A DNA stretch of 64,000 nt from Pseudomonas sp. MTM4 (GCF_019355055.1 NZ_CP048411.1:1488001-1552000); one strand, 5' to 3'; counted from the stretch's first letter, positions 48,407 to 58,105 are shown. Numbers and translations: made by a program. Notes: generated from the sequence alone by a model not told the origin.

Positions 48407-49591
48407 TCAAACGACCTTAGTTGTGGCGGCAGCCATGACTTGCATAAGCACCGAGCAGGTCTTTTCTATTTCGGCTGTTGTTAGCGTCGGATGCACTAAG
48501 AACATTAGACTGGTCTCGCCCAATTCGCGGGCAATCGGAAGACGCTCCGCAGGTCGCCATCCTGTCCCGTCAAAAGCTTTTTCCAAATAGACCTCGGAGC
48601 AGGAGCCCGAAAAGCAAGGAACGCCTTTCGCCGATATCTCTCCAAGAATACGGTCCCTGCTCCAACCTTCAGCAAGCTGAGCAGGCTCTACGAACACATA
48701 GCATTTGTACCCTGCGTGAAGAATTTCTTGCGGTACTTCCGGTACGCGCAGCCCCTGCAGCGTCTTGGCAACCGACCATATGCGCTCGCAATTAGCTAAA
48801 CGACTCGCATGCCAATTAGCCATCTGCCGCAGCTGTATACGACCAATAACACCTTGGACCTCCATCATTCGCCAGTTGGTGCCGAAGCTCTCATGAAGCC
48901 AGCGAAAACCGGGCGCATGCTCACGCTCATAGACTGCATCCCAACTCTTGCCATGGTCTTTGATGGCCCACATACGCTTCCACAGGGAGCGATCATTCGT
49001 GGTGACCATGCCCCCCTCGCCTCCAGTGGTCATGATCTTGTCCTGACAGAAGGACCACGCACCGACATGTCCGATGGAACCCACCGGTCGGCCCTTGTAA
49101 CGTGCTCCGTGAGCCTGGGCACAATCCTCGATGACTTTAAGATGGTGCTCAGCCGCCAATTCCATAATCGGATCCATATCGCACGGCCAACCAGCCAGAT
49201 GCACGCAAATGACTACACGTGTACGGGGCGTCAGCACGGCGCGGATCGTTTCTGCAGTGATATTTTGCGAGTCCCGATCCACCTCAGCGAACACAGGGAT
49301 TGCGCCCGCATTGACGATGCTGGAAACCGAAGCGAGAAAAGTGCGCGGCGTAACGATAACCTCATCACCAGCACCGATACCTAAGGTCAGCAATGCCAGG
49401 TCCAGCGCTACCGTACCGTTAGTTACCGCAACGGCATGCTCAGTACCTGCCCAGGCCGCAAACTCTTTTTCAAATTCGCGACATTCTTGGCCAGTCCAGT
49501 AGTTCACCTTGTTGGAGAGAATAACATCTCGTACAGCATTGGCTTCTTCTTCACTGAAGCTCGGCCAGGGAGAAAACGGGGTATTGAGCAT
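48407..49591 (-). CDS. DegT/DnrJ/EryC1 family sugar aminotransferase (PglE/QhbD-like)
   Basis: The 394-residue PLP enzyme has HAVAVTNGTVALDLALLTLG, then VIEDCAQAHGARYKGRPVGS, and the PLP lysine in WSFCQDKIMTTGGEGGMVTT. The family transfers an amino group to UDP-4-keto-6-deoxy-HexNAc at C4. It stands directly between the acetyltransferase (8 bases away) and the dehydratase, the order expected for UDP-QuiNAc4NAc synthesis. PglE, QhbD and WeeJ are the closest known functional analogues by pathway; the sugar assignment is inference. Confidence 0.9.
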   Translation of the reverse strand: MLNTPFSPWPSFSEEEANAVRDVILSNKVNYWTGQECREFEKEFAAWAGTEHAVAVTNGTVALDLALLTLGIGAGDEVIVTPRTFLASVSSIVNAGAIPVFAEVDRDSQNITAETIRAVLTPRTRVVICVHLAGWPCDMDPIMELAAEHHLKVIEDCAQAHGARYKGRPVGSIGHVGAWSFCQDKIMTTGGEGGMVTTNDRSLWKRMWAIKDHGKSWDAVYEREHAPGFRWLHESFGTNWRMMEVQGVIGRIQLRQMANWHASRLANCERIWSVAKTLQGLRVPEVPQEILHAGYKCYVFVEPAQLAEGWSRDRILGEISAKGVPCFSGSCSEVYLEKAFDGTGWRPAERLPIARELGETSLMFLVHPTLTTAEIEKTCSVLMQVMAAATTKVV

Positions 49592-49599
49592 AAAACGGG

Positions 49600-50220
49600 T
49601 TACCTCATCCTTTTGGCCGGAACACCAGCCACAGTCACATCATCCGGAACATCACTTACGACCGCCGAACCCGCACCCACCATCACGCGCTGGCCGATAC
49701 GAATCAGCTGCCGCACACTAGCGCCAATGCCAACCCAGCTTTGACTACCAACCTGTACGCCACCCGCGAGTCTGGCACCTGGACTGACATGCACGGCCTC
49801 ACCGAGTACACAATCGTGGTCGATGCTGCAGCCAGTATTAAGGATACTGCCTAGAGCTACGGAAACATCAGCGTTAACTACCGCCCCCGCAAATATCACA
49901 GTTCCTTCGCTAATAGTCGCGTATCGGCTGACGGTAGCAGCGGGATGAACCAGCGTTGCCAGACGAGCACCCGCCGCACGCAGCTCAAGCAGCTTGGCGT
50001 GACGGATACGGTTATTGCCAATAGCCACCACAATACCTTCAAATTCGGCCAACCGCTTCATGAGCGCCGTCATATCGCCCACAACCGGCCAAATTCGATT
50101 ATTTTGAAGTTTAGGCCATGCGTCATCAAAAAACTCGATTGTATGCCAACCGCAACATTCAGCAGTATCCGCCACTACCTTTCCGTGACCACTGGCACCG
50201 AGAATGGCTAGGCTATTCAC
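49600..50220 (-). CDS. Sugar acetyltransferase, left-handed beta-helix type (PglD/NeuD-like)
   Basis: The 206-residue product has a PglD N-terminal domain (SLAILGASGHGKVVADTAEC). Hexapeptide repeats follow (SRYATISEGTVIFAGAVVNA, LGSILNTGCSIDHDCVLGEA, VGSQSWVGIGASVRQ), ending VTVAGVPAKRMR. It should acetylate the C4 amino group of the bacillosamine precursor. The GTG at 50220 has AGGGA 6 bases upstream and is preferred over the longer frame. It overlaps the sugar transferase gene by 8 bases. Confidence 0.9.
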   Translation of the reverse strand: MNSLAILGASGHGKVVADTAECCGWHTIEFFDDAWPKLQNNRIWPVVGDMTALMKRLAEFEGIVVAIGNNRIRHAKLLELRAAGARLATLVHPAATVSRYATISEGTVIFAGAVVNADVSVALGSILNTGCSIDHDCVLGEAVHVSPGARLAGGVQVGSQSWVGIGASVRQLIRIGQRVMVGAGSAVVSDVPDDVTVAGVPAKRMR

Positions 50221-50815
50221 ACTTATTCCCTGTAAATTTTGGCATTGTGGCATCTCTGTCAGCATTTATTCCTTCGCGCGCCACAACCTTCTTTAGAGTG
50301 ATAAACATAATCCTCAAATCTAAAAATATGGAGCGATTATCCACGTACCAAATATCAAGCTCAAACTTTTCATCCCAACTCAGTGAGTTACGCCCGTTGA
50401 TCTGCGCCCACCCGGTAATACCTGGCCTAACTTCATGACGCCGGCGTTGTCGCTCGTTGTAAAGAGGTAGATACTCAGGCAATAAAGGTCGAGGTCCTAC
50501 CAAACTCATGTCTCCCCTGAGGACATTCCACAATTCAGGAAGCTCGTCTAAACTACAAGAGCGCAAGAGATGTCCTAACGGAGTTAACCTATCGCGATCT
50601 GGAAGCAACTCCCCTTTTGCGTCAACCAATTCATTCATCGTACGGAATTTTACCATTCTAAATAGCCTGCCATTCATCCCAGGCCTTAACTGAGTAAAAA
50701 ACACAGACCCAAACGCCAACCGAGCAACCAAAGATATGACCAATAACAATGGAAAAAGGATAACTAGGCATACAGCCGAAACTACGATATCCATTAGCCG
50801 CGACCACATATTCAT
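50213..50815 (-). CDS. PglC-type phosphoglycosyl transferase (monotopic initiating sugar transferase)
   Basis: The 200-residue small form has one N-terminal hydrophobic helix (MDIVVSAVCLVILFPLLLVI) and the catalytic domain: FRMVKFRTMNELVDAKGE, RSCSLDELPELWNVLRGDMS and LVGPRPLLPEYLPLYN, then PGITGWAQINGRN. The Asp-Glu pair in CSLDELPE is the expected nucleophile site. It would move a sugar phosphate onto undecaprenyl phosphate to start the O-unit. Its position beside the QuiNAc4NAc genes suggests that is the sugar. It overlaps the glycosyltransferase gene by 4 bases. Confidence 0.92.
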   Translation of the reverse strand: MNMWSRLMDIVVSAVCLVILFPLLLVISLVARLAFGSVFFTQLRPGMNGRLFRMVKFRTMNELVDAKGELLPDRDRLTPLGHLLRSCSLDELPELWNVLRGDMSLVGPRPLLPEYLPLYNERQRRRHEVRPGITGWAQINGRNSLSWDEKFELDIWYVDNRSIFLDLRIMFITLKKVVAREGINADRDATMPKFTGNKCE

Positions 50816-51957
50816 CCCTTCCTATTCAGAATATCTTGATAGAACCCATACACAGCGCGACCGGTTTCTCGTATATCTAGGATATTTTGAGTAAACACAC
50901 GACCAGCGTGAGCGCGCTTGATAGCCTCGTCAGGGTTACATAATATTTCTAAAATAGCGTTTGAAAGCATTGCAGGATCTCTTGGCGAAACCATCCAGCC
51001 CGTCTCGCCAGGAATAATAATATCTGGAAAACCACCAACACTAGTGGTGAGGGTTGGAACTCCCATCAGTAACGACTCAGCTGCGCCACCAAGATTCTCA
51101 GAGTGAGACGGGTGCACTACAAGATCAAAATCAGGATACAGTGAAGCGACATCACTTCTTGAACCTAAGAAAATCGCTTTGTCTTTCAGAATCTTTTTTC
51201 CGTACTTTTTCACTGCGCCGTAGTACTTTTCAGCCCCAACCCAAGCCCCCCCAACAAAAACGCAAACTACGTCGCTACGATGCTGAAGAACGAGCGACAT
51301 AGCATCTATCAAATCCTCATGTCCTTTTATTCCTCTGCTTTGGCCAAGCCATTTTTTTGGTCCGTATGCATAAGCAACCATCCCAACAATCTTAACTCCA
51401 TCAGGAACGCCCAATTCTCTCCTTAATACACCTTTGGCACTAGGTGAAAAGAGACCCGTATCGGTACCATAATATGTTAAAAACAGCTTACTAGCAGAAA
51501 CCTTCGCATCAATATAATATTTTCTGGTTCTATTGCATGTCGCAATCCAATAGTCGTGGTCATTAGATAAAGCAATCTCGACAGCGCGCGTTAAACAACT
51601 TTCCAGGTGCAAAGGTCCAGGGACCTGAAAACAACGCGCCACACTCATTCGAAACAAAGCAATACGCATAAACAACGTCGTGCCTACGAAGTGCGAGTGA
51701 ATGACGTCCGGCCTGATTTCTTTAACTAATCGACGAAAAGCATAAATAGAGCGAAACAACGAAAGTGGGTTTTTCAGCGAAGTTACATCACTAACAAGTA
51801 TAACGACGTTAGCGCCTGCGGCCCGGTAAGCGCTCGCTGTACCTGTATCATTAGGTAAGGCAACCCACACTTCGCAACCCAAATCGATGAGAACTTTTAT
51901 CTGCCGTAGAGCCCAGATAGCGCCTGACGTCGTTTTGACGAGGTGCAAGACTTTCAT
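50812..51957 (-). CDS. Glycosyltransferase family 4 protein (O-antigen, first)
   Basis: The 381-residue GT-B enzyme starts MKVLHLVKTTSGAIWALRQI. The C-terminal donor-binding region is LVVHPSHSENLGGAAESLLM, followed by GVPTLTTSVGGFPDIIIPGE (GT4 E-x7-E region). It adds a sugar to the growing lipid-linked O-unit in the cytosol. The donor is unknown. Codons are AT-rich compared with the flanking genes. It overlaps the other glycosyltransferase stop by one base. Confidence 0.9.
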   Translation of the reverse strand: MKVLHLVKTTSGAIWALRQIKVLIDLGCEVWVALPNDTGTASAYRAAGANVVILVSDVTSLKNPLSLFRSIYAFRRLVKEIRPDVIHSHFVGTTLFMRIALFRMSVARCFQVPGPLHLESCLTRAVEIALSNDHDYWIATCNRTRKYYIDAKVSASKLFLTYYGTDTGLFSPSAKGVLRRELGVPDGVKIVGMVAYAYGPKKWLGQSRGIKGHEDLIDAMSLVLQHRSDVVCVFVGGAWVGAEKYYGAVKKYGKKILKDKAIFLGSRSDVASLYPDFDLVVHPSHSENLGGAAESLLMGVPTLTTSVGGFPDIIIPGETGWMVSPRDPAMLSNAILEILCNPDEAIKRAHAGRVFTQNILDIRETGRAVYGFYQDILNRKG

Positions 51958-53147
51958 TATTTCTCTCCAGCCCGTGCCGCAAGATATTCATAAAATTCTA
52001 TTCGCCGCCCTCGTAGAACACTCGACTCATAACTATGCGCCATGCGAATGTTATCTTCAGACATGGCCTTTCTCTGTGCGTAATCATCTATTAGATTGCA
52101 AATTAGATTAGCCAGCGAGACGTAATCCTCACGTTCAACCAGAAAGTTTGACGCGAGCAATTCAGGTATGCCACCTACATTAGTTCCAACAGAAGGAAGA
52201 CCGCGTGCCATAGCTTCTATTAAAACCCGCGGCAGCCCTTCTGTCCTTGACGGGATAACAAACATGTCAGCCAAGTCCATTTCACGCAAAACCTGTTCCC
52301 GAGAAACTTTTCCCAAAAAAACAATATTTTTTGAAACCTCCAGCGAACGTGCAAGATATTCCAATTCGCTTTTAAAAGCCCCATCTCCAGCTAAAATGAG
52401 GTTGGCACGATGCCCAGAAGAAGCTATGCGTTCCATAGCTTTAATCATGATATCAAACCCTTTATATCGCTGCTCCATAGTACCAGCCATAAAAAGTCTG
52501 AACGCCTGCTCCTCACTCTTCCTTTTTATTAATCGGTCAGACACTATAATTTCACTAGGAAGATCAATGCTCGAATAAAATGTCGCATAAGCCCTAGATG
52601 AAGCAGGATAGCGCCGCTGCATTGTATGCTTAGTTACGTATGCCACAGCCTTTGCATGCTTGCAAGCAAGACGAGTGGCGGTCGTAAATACATACTCATA
52701 ACATTTAGAAAACCTACCACCTACACCACCTACTGAAAAAACACTTTGAGGATCTCCAACCAGCTCAACGCCAAATACCTTTCGACTTACAAGAAGAAAA
52801 GGAAGCGCGATGCTACTTAAGATTCCCGGTAGCCTCAAAATATGTACACCACGGATCCGAGTTGTCATCCATACGGCAAATAGCACCTTATGAATTTTTA
52901 TTAACAACTGTCGACCGCCCTTATAATAGGGCAGCTCGATAAATTTTAAGCGTGTATCCGCTATCATCCAATCAAGATTTTGGGGCATTAAATTTCTATC
53001 TGGCTCGGCACGAGCGACAATATAAACAAAGTCGTAAACCTCCAAATACCGGCGCCAAAAAAAACCACCAAATATATTCGAGTAATACACACCAGCGCTA
53101 GATCGCTGAAATCGCTCCTCTAAGTACACAACCAGAACTTTAGACAT
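51957..53147 (-). CDS. Glycosyltransferase family 4 protein (O-antigen, second)
   Basis: The 396-residue GT-B protein starts MSKVLVVYLEERFQRSSAGV and has the GT4 motif DMFVIPSRTEGLPRVLIEAM, followed by GLPSVGTNVGGIPELL. It is AT-rich. The ATG overlaps the wzy stop by 8 bases and the next gene by 1. Together with the other enzyme and the PGT it supports at least a trisaccharide unit. Confidence 0.9.
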   Translation of the reverse strand: MSKVLVVYLEERFQRSSAGVYYSNIFGGFFWRRYLEVYDFVYIVARAEPDRNLMPQNLDWMIADTRLKFIELPYYKGGRQLLIKIHKVLFAVWMTTRIRGVHILRLPGILSSIALPFLLVSRKVFGVELVGDPQSVFSVGGVGGRFSKCYEYVFTTATRLACKHAKAVAYVTKHTMQRRYPASSRAYATFYSSIDLPSEIIVSDRLIKRKSEEQAFRLFMAGTMEQRYKGFDIMIKAMERIASSGHRANLILAGDGAFKSELEYLARSLEVSKNIVFLGKVSREQVLREMDLADMFVIPSRTEGLPRVLIEAMARGLPSVGTNVGGIPELLASNFLVEREDYVSLANLICNLIDDYAQRKAMSEDNIRMAHSYESSVLRGRRIEFYEYLAARAGEK

Positions 53148-54360
53148 TGGTTGCTTTCACCTCACCCTTTCGCGACGTCAACCTTACCCTACCGCCGCTT
53201 GAAATTACCGACGCGAAAATATAGAAAAACAAACAATATGCCAGCGATTTCAAAACAACGAGCGACTCGCCGCGTATTGCATATATACCAAAGAAAAGAA
53301 AGTGATAGTACAACAAATATCCAAGATGACTTCGCCTTACAGCAAAGTGCTCTATCCATGCATAATAGTAGCCATACAATAAGAAAACAACCAGGACGCC
53401 CATAATTCCAAAGTTCAAATAAGCTTCTGCCTCCAGAGAGAAGCCGTAAGCGCCGGCCCCGTTAGAAACATAATTAGAGAACCACACCGAGCGAGACTCA
53501 GTTATTTTAACGAAACCAGCCGTCAGTAAATTCAAAATTGCAGACACATAAGACCCACCCCAAATCAACTCGCCGCCCTCTTCGAAATACTGCAAAACAT
53601 TTGTCATAACCATGAGATTACTCCCTTGATTAAGTAGCGAAGACACAAACCCTTGATTAAAAACATCGGAGCGCCCGCCCGACATCAATACAAATAAAAA
53701 AACGAAACAAACAAAAAGTATTAATGGGTATCGCAAGCCGGTAAATACATCACGAATCAACCAAAAATATATTGGAAGAGCTAGAAGCAGAAAGTCCCGT
53801 TCTCCCATTAGGAGAGAGTAGAAGCAGTACAAAACCAAGCAAATGGTGAAAACAAGGTAATTACGTCTGACTTCGACGGTGAGCGCCATATAAGCTATAA
53901 GCGCGGCAGGGACCAGCGTTGCTACTGCATAATGATATATTCCTACAGCTAGTATTTTCTCCGTTTTATTCATACCAGACTGCACAATACCGATGTAATA
54001 CAGCCAAACAAGTGCAAACACTACAAGCACTATCCCAAAAACAGGCAATACCAGAAAAATATTTTTCTTTCCTCCAGCGGCCGAATAAAAATCAGGGACC
54101 CGTTCAGACCGTGTGGGAAGCCAACTTCCCAGCATCATCGCAAAAACGGCAACAGACAATACCAGCAATGCTTTATGCAAATAATCGAACCGAATCCCTA
54201 TATATACATGGTAACCAAGAAGTTGCGCGGCAAAAGGGCCTGCAAAAAAATATATATATAAAAGAAGGTAAATATCGATACCTGATAGTTTTTTGCGCCA
54301 TGAAAATCTGCCGGCGAGTAAAATTACAAATACCACAAAGAAAACGCTAAAAATTGTCAT
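53140..54360 (-). CDS. wzy: O-antigen polymerase Wzy
   Basis: The 406-residue integral membrane protein has about ten hydrophobic segments (IFSVFFVVFVILLAG, IDIYLLLYIYFFAGPFAAQL, LVIILAL-type repeats) and a hydrophilic loop around the middle. There is no recognisable domain beyond that, as is usual for Wzy. It is placed beside wzx and the glycosyltransferases. I chose the ATG at 54360, which overlaps the wzx stop by 4 bases (ATGA); the longer frame adds a cysteine-rich, non-Wzy N-terminus. The base composition is strongly AT-rich. Confidence 0.82.
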   Translation of the reverse strand: MTIFSVFFVVFVILLAGRFSWRKKLSGIDIYLLLYIYFFAGPFAAQLLGYHVYIGIRFDYLHKALLVLSVAVFAMMLGSWLPTRSERVPDFYSAAGGKKNIFLVLPVFGIVLVVFALVWLYYIGIVQSGMNKTEKILAVGIYHYAVATLVPAALIAYMALTVEVRRNYLVFTICLVLYCFYSLLMGERDFLLLALPIYFWLIRDVFTGLRYPLILFVCFVFLFVLMSGGRSDVFNQGFVSSLLNQGSNLMVMTNVLQYFEEGGELIWGGSYVSAILNLLTAGFVKITESRSVWFSNYVSNGAGAYGFSLEAEAYLNFGIMGVLVVFLLYGYYYAWIEHFAVRRSHLGYLLYYHFLFFGIYAIRGESLVVLKSLAYCLFFYIFASVISSGGRVRLTSRKGEVKATNV

Positions 54361-55526
54361 ATAGCAACCTTGCGGCGCCTGATACAAAGAAAGAAATAGC
54401 TTGCATGAGCAGCCTGAACTAACAAGCACATCCATATAGCACCTAACGCTCTGCTTAATGAATATCCAAGCAAGCCGAACACCAACGCGCCAGCTACAAA
54501 AGCAATCGACGATTTAAGCATCTGGCTATATTGGCGAGAAGCCATTACTCCAGATGCTAAAACGGAATTTGCGATAGCGACGAAACCTGACGCAGCGGTG
54601 AACATAAAAACCTCCTTTGCCACGTCACTGGATTCAATCTTATAAAGGGATAGGTAATATGATCCACCGCTTGTACCAAGCAACAAGATGCAGACGACTC
54701 CCCAAATCACAGAAAAGAAAAGCTGTACTCTTAGCATCATGCCAAAAGCATCTTTCGTGCTTCCTGACTGAAAACAGGCACTTAATGCTGTCAACCTAGT
54801 CTGCAAAATAACGTTGACTGCCACAGACAATCCAGTCACCAAAAAGGCACTAGCAGTATAAGCAGCCAAATAGGGCATTTCGTTATTTCCCCCGAGAATA
54901 TAGCGAGGCATATTACTTTCTAAAGCAACAAAAAAACCGGAAATAGATAGCGCTAGGGAACTCAGCACCTCATTACGCCCTATCCAAACACCAGTATCAT
55001 CATAAAATAAGATTGCAGTGAGGATAAAGCCAACGCACATAGGAACGATTAATATAACCAGCGATTCAAACCGCATCGCAACCAATAGGGGGCCAACTGT
55101 CGTCACAACACGGCAGCACCATAAAATACTGATAGACCGAATGCGCTTCTGGCTAATTAATTTAGCCAATGGTATATCAACAAGCAACTCAAAGGATTTA
55201 ACAGCAAAAACAAGAATTGGAATAAACCAATACTCTATATTCCAACCCACAAAAAGAAAAAATATACAACATATGGCTGTTATAGACAGCCTAGATAAAT
55301 ACAAACAACTATCTGAAAAAACCTTATTAGCTGTAAGCAGGAAGTTCCTGTTTGGCAGTGCCGACAGTGTTGCGACAGGAGTGGCTATAGCCATCCAGTA
55401 AGACACGAGCCCAATACTCGCTTCCCCTCCGACGTTACCAGCAATAAATACGATGGACCAAGGCGAAAGGAAAGCTACAACTTGGTGCAGCCCTACCAAT
55501 ATAGATAATATACCCAAGTCGCCCAC
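54357..55526 (-). CDS. wzx: O-antigen flippase Wzx (MOP superfamily)
   Basis: The 389-residue protein has many hydrophobic segments, including LVGLHQVVAFLSPWSIVFIA, YWFIPILVFAVKSFELLVDI and VWGVVCILLLGTS-type stretches. It fits a polysaccharide-biosynthesis flippase that moves lipid-linked O-units to the periplasmic face. The proposed start is a GTG at 55526 with no clear ribosome site, so it is uncertain, and the N-terminus is shorter than most Wzx proteins. It lies 93 bases after wbpP. Confidence 0.82.
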   Translation of the reverse strand: MGDLGILSILVGLHQVVAFLSPWSIVFIAGNVGGEASIGLVSYWMAIATPVATLSALPNRNFLLTANKVFSDSCLYLSRLSITAICCIFFLFVGWNIEYWFIPILVFAVKSFELLVDIPLAKLISQKRIRSISILWCCRVVTTVGPLLVAMRFESLVILIVPMCVGFILTAILFYDDTGVWIGRNEVLSSLALSISGFFVALESNMPRYILGGNNEMPYLAAYTASAFLVTGLSVAVNVILQTRLTALSACFQSGSTKDAFGMMLRVQLFFSVIWGVVCILLLGTSGGSYYLSLYKIESSDVAKEVFMFTAASGFVAIANSVLASGVMASRQYSQMLKSSIAFVAGALVFGLLGYSLSRALGAIWMCLLVQAAHASYFFLCIRRRKVAI

Positions 55527-55619
55527 CAGCGTTCAAACTTGAAAAAACTCATTAGGTCGAAAATTCCTAGCTTACGGCTAAAATTATCGACATGAGTCCG
55601 AAGACCTTTTCATGCGCTA

Positions 55620-56642
55620 CTAAATCAATTTACGAACATACCACGACATAGCTTCACGAACACCTTCAGATGCAGATATCGACGGATTATAGAAAAGTAT
55701 ATTTCTGGCCTTTGTAATATCGGCCCTTGAATGCCTTACATCTCCACCGCGAAACCCTCTGTACAGAATTTCGCTTTTAAAGAATACCCCTTGCTCATTC
55801 AAAGCTTTGCCGATAAGCACTGCGATCTCATTCAAAGTAGTTTGATCACCAACTGCGATATTATAGATATTGTCTTTTTCTGTTGAGCTTGCTGATGCGG
55901 CAAGTATGTTTGCCTGAATAACATTGTTAATATGACAAAAATCCCGGCTCGTTTCACCATCACCATTTATCCAAATTGGTTCATTTTTTAACATTGAACT
56001 AATCCATTTTGGAATAACAGCAGCATAGGCCCCGTCTGGGTCTTGGCGCTTACCGAATACGTTAAAGTAGCGCAGTCCAATCGTACTGAATCCATATGTG
56101 CGAGCAAATACGTCAGCATAAAGCTCATTGACATATTTGGTCACAGCGTAGGGCGAAAGAGGTTTCCCAATCACATCCTCAACCTTAGGAAGCCCAGGAT
56201 GATCTCCGTATGTTGAACTGCTGGCAGCATAGGTGAAGCTTTCCACCTGAGCGTCGCGAGCGGCCACCAACATATTAAGGAAGCCATCAATATTGGTGCT
56301 GTTCGTTGTTATCGGATCATTGATCGACCGTGGTACGGAGCCTAGGGCTGCTTGATGCAGAACATAGTCAACGCCTGCGCACCCTCTGCGGCAATCGTCT
56401 AGGTTCCGGATATCACCCTCATTGAATCTGAACCGCGCCCATTGCCCCGCACTCACCAAACTTTTAACTTCATCCAGATTCCGCTGGTGGCCTGTGGCGA
56501 AATTATCCAGCCCAACCACATGCTGATTTAGCCGGAGCAGCGTTTCTAACAAGTTGGAGCCGATAAAGCCTGCCACTCCGGTTATCAACCAAGTTTTAGG
56601 CTTTAGAGGCAGTTCTTGCAGTAATAATTCGTAGCGAGTCAT
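55620..56642 (-). CDS. wbpP: UDP-HexNAc 4-epimerase WbpP (TviC-like)
   Basis: The 340-residue short-chain dehydrogenase has the NAD motif [20 protein letters not shown], then [20 protein letters not shown]. The catalytic region is [19 protein letters not shown] with [20 protein letters not shown]. These match WbpP of P. aeruginosa serotype O6 and TviC. It interconverts UDP-GlcNAc and UDP-GalNAc (or their uronates). It is one of the two upstream genes of the locus, following tviB by 99 bases. Confidence 0.95.
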   Translation of the reverse strand: MTRYELLLQELPLKPKTWLITGVAGFIGSNLLETLLRLNQHVVGLDNFATGHQRNLDEVKSLVSAGQWARFRFNEGDIRNLDDCRRGCAGVDYVLHQAALGSVPRSINDPITTNSTNIDGFLNMLVAARDAQVESFTYAASSSTYGDHPGLPKVEDVIGKPLSPYAVTKYVNELYADVFARTYGFSTIGLRYFNVFGKRQDPDGAYAAVIPKWISSMLKNEPIWINGDGETSRDFCHINNVIQANILAASASSTEKDNIYNIAVGDQTTLNEIAVLIGKALNEQGVFFKSEILYRGFRGGDVRHSRADITKARNILFYNPSISASEGVREAMSWYVRKLI

Positions 56643-56741
56643 GAAGTTTCACTTGTTCTTAAAGGGAGCAGTGAAGGGAACCGTAAATTGAACATTCCCT
56701 CCTCTCGAGTTTTCCGTGACCGGGCCACCTGCTCAGGCCAT

Positions 56742-58031
56742 TTATAAGCGCAGGTCGGACTCTTCAGCGCTCAGCAAATACTTTAGATCATATAGTACGT
56801 GTTCAGCCTTGCCGTACCGACGTATATTGTCAGCGCCCAAATCACGGAATTCGTTATGCGCTACAGCGAGCACGACACCATCGTACGCGTCGATTGCCGG
56901 TTCGGTTATTGGCGTGATTCCGTATTCATGCTGGGCTTCCGTGCCACTGACCCAAGGGTCATATACGTCAACCGCAATGTTGTATTCACCCAATTCGCTG
57001 ATGATGTCCACTACCCGCGTGTTACGTAGGTCTGGACAATTTTCTTTGAACGCAAGCCCTAGTACGAGCACTCGTGCGCCGTCGACGTGGATTCGACGTT
57101 TCAGCATAGCTTTGACCAGCTGCGACACAACGTATGCGCCCATGCCATCGTTAAGGCGGCGACCAGCAAGAATAATTTCGGGATGGTAACCGATACTTTG
57201 GGCTTTATGAGTCAAATAGTACGGGTCTACCCCGATGCAGTGACCGCCGACCAGGCCTGGGCGAAAAGGCAGGAAGTTCCATTTGGTTCCTGCAGCTTGG
57301 AGTACTGCCTCGGTATCGATACCCATCCTGTTAAAGATAATTGCAAGCTCATTGATCAAGGCGATATTTAGATCGCGCTGGGTATTCTCAATGACCTTAG
57401 CGGCCTCAGCGACCTTGATGCTAGTAGCCTTGTGGGTCCCGGCTGTAATGATCTGGTTGTAAAGTTTATCAACCAAATCGGCGACTTCGGGAGTAGAACC
57501 TGAGGTAACCTTCTTGATGGTGGTGACCCGGTGCTCTTTGTCGCCTGGGTTGATGCGCTCTGGACTGTATCCGGCAAAGAAGTCAACGTTGAACTGCAGG
57601 CCAGACACTTTTTCCAAGACCGGTACGCAGTCTTCCTCGGTAGCTCCCGGATATACCGTGGATTCGTAGATGACAATATCGCCCTTCTTCAACACCTTAC
57701 CGATACTCTGGGAAGCTTTAATCAGCGGTGTGAGATCTGGCTGCTTATGCTCGTCTATAGGCGTCGGCACAGTAACGACAAATACGTTGCAATCTCTAAG
57801 GTCGTCGAGTTTCGCTGTGTAGGTGAGATGTTCAGCTTGCTTAAGTTCGTCATCGCTAACTTCGAGAGTAGCATCGTGACCTCCTTGTAAAGCTTCAATG
57901 CGCGGGTTGTTGATATCGAAACCCACCACGGCACGCTGCTTCCCAAATTCCACAGCTAGCGGCAGGCCGACGTAGCCCAAGCCGATAATGGCGAGTTTTA
58001 TCTCTTGCAAGCTGACCATCATTACATCCAT
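56742..58031 (-). CDS. tviB: UDP-N-acetylhexosamine 6-dehydrogenase (TviB/WbpO)
   Basis: The 429-residue dehydrogenase of the UDP-glucose/GDP-mannose dehydrogenase family has the NAD motif [20 protein letters not shown] and the catalytic cysteine in [20 protein letters not shown]. Other hallmarks are [16 protein letters not shown] and a C-terminal NAD-linked domain. It oxidises a UDP-HexNAc to the uronic acid. With wbpP, the product is probably UDP-GalNAcA, as in P. aeruginosa O6 and Vi antigen. The exact start among [10 protein letters not shown] is uncertain. Confidence 0.95.
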   Translation of the reverse strand: MDVMMVSLQEIKLAIIGLGYVGLPLAVEFGKQRAVVGFDINNPRIEALQGGHDATLEVSDDELKQAEHLTYTAKLDDLRDCNVFVVTVPTPIDEHKQPDLTPLIKASQSIGKVLKKGDIVIYESTVYPGATEEDCVPVLEKVSGLQFNVDFFAGYSPERINPGDKEHRVTTIKKVTSGSTPEVADLVDKLYNQIITAGTHKATSIKVAEAAKVIENTQRDLNIALINELAIIFNRMGIDTEAVLQAAGTKWNFLPFRPGLVGGHCIGVDPYYLTHKAQSIGYHPEIILAGRRLNDGMGAYVVSQLVKAMLKRRIHVDGARVLVLGLAFKENCPDLRNTRVVDIISELGEYNIAVDVYDPWVSGTEAQHEYGITPITEPAIDAYDGVVLAVAHNEFRDLGADNIRRYGKAEHVLYDLKYLLSAEESDLRL

Positions 58032-58078
58032 CTAAATGATTAAAATTGAACTCAGCGGCCTTTCGCCTTTGGCTTGGT

Positions 58079-58089
58079 CCGCTACCGCT
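58079..58089 (-). promoter_or_regulatory. Candidate ops/JUMPstart-like element upstream of the O-antigen operon
   Basis: On the minus strand the 11-mer AGCGGTAGCGG matches the RfaH-recognised ops core GGCGGTAG with a following CGT-type flank at 9 of 11 positions. It sits in the 74-base gap between the metallo-hydrolase stop and tviB, the place a JUMPstart would occupy. RfaH dependence in pseudomonads is not established here. Confidence 0.3.
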
Positions 58090-58105
58090 CCGTTAGAAGT
58101 ATGCG

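Noticed and set aside
49600..50265. Longer start (50265) for the acetyltransferase
   Set aside because: The extra N-terminal residues do not resemble the family, and the GTG at 50220 has a good ribosome site and begins the NeuD-type Rossmann fold.
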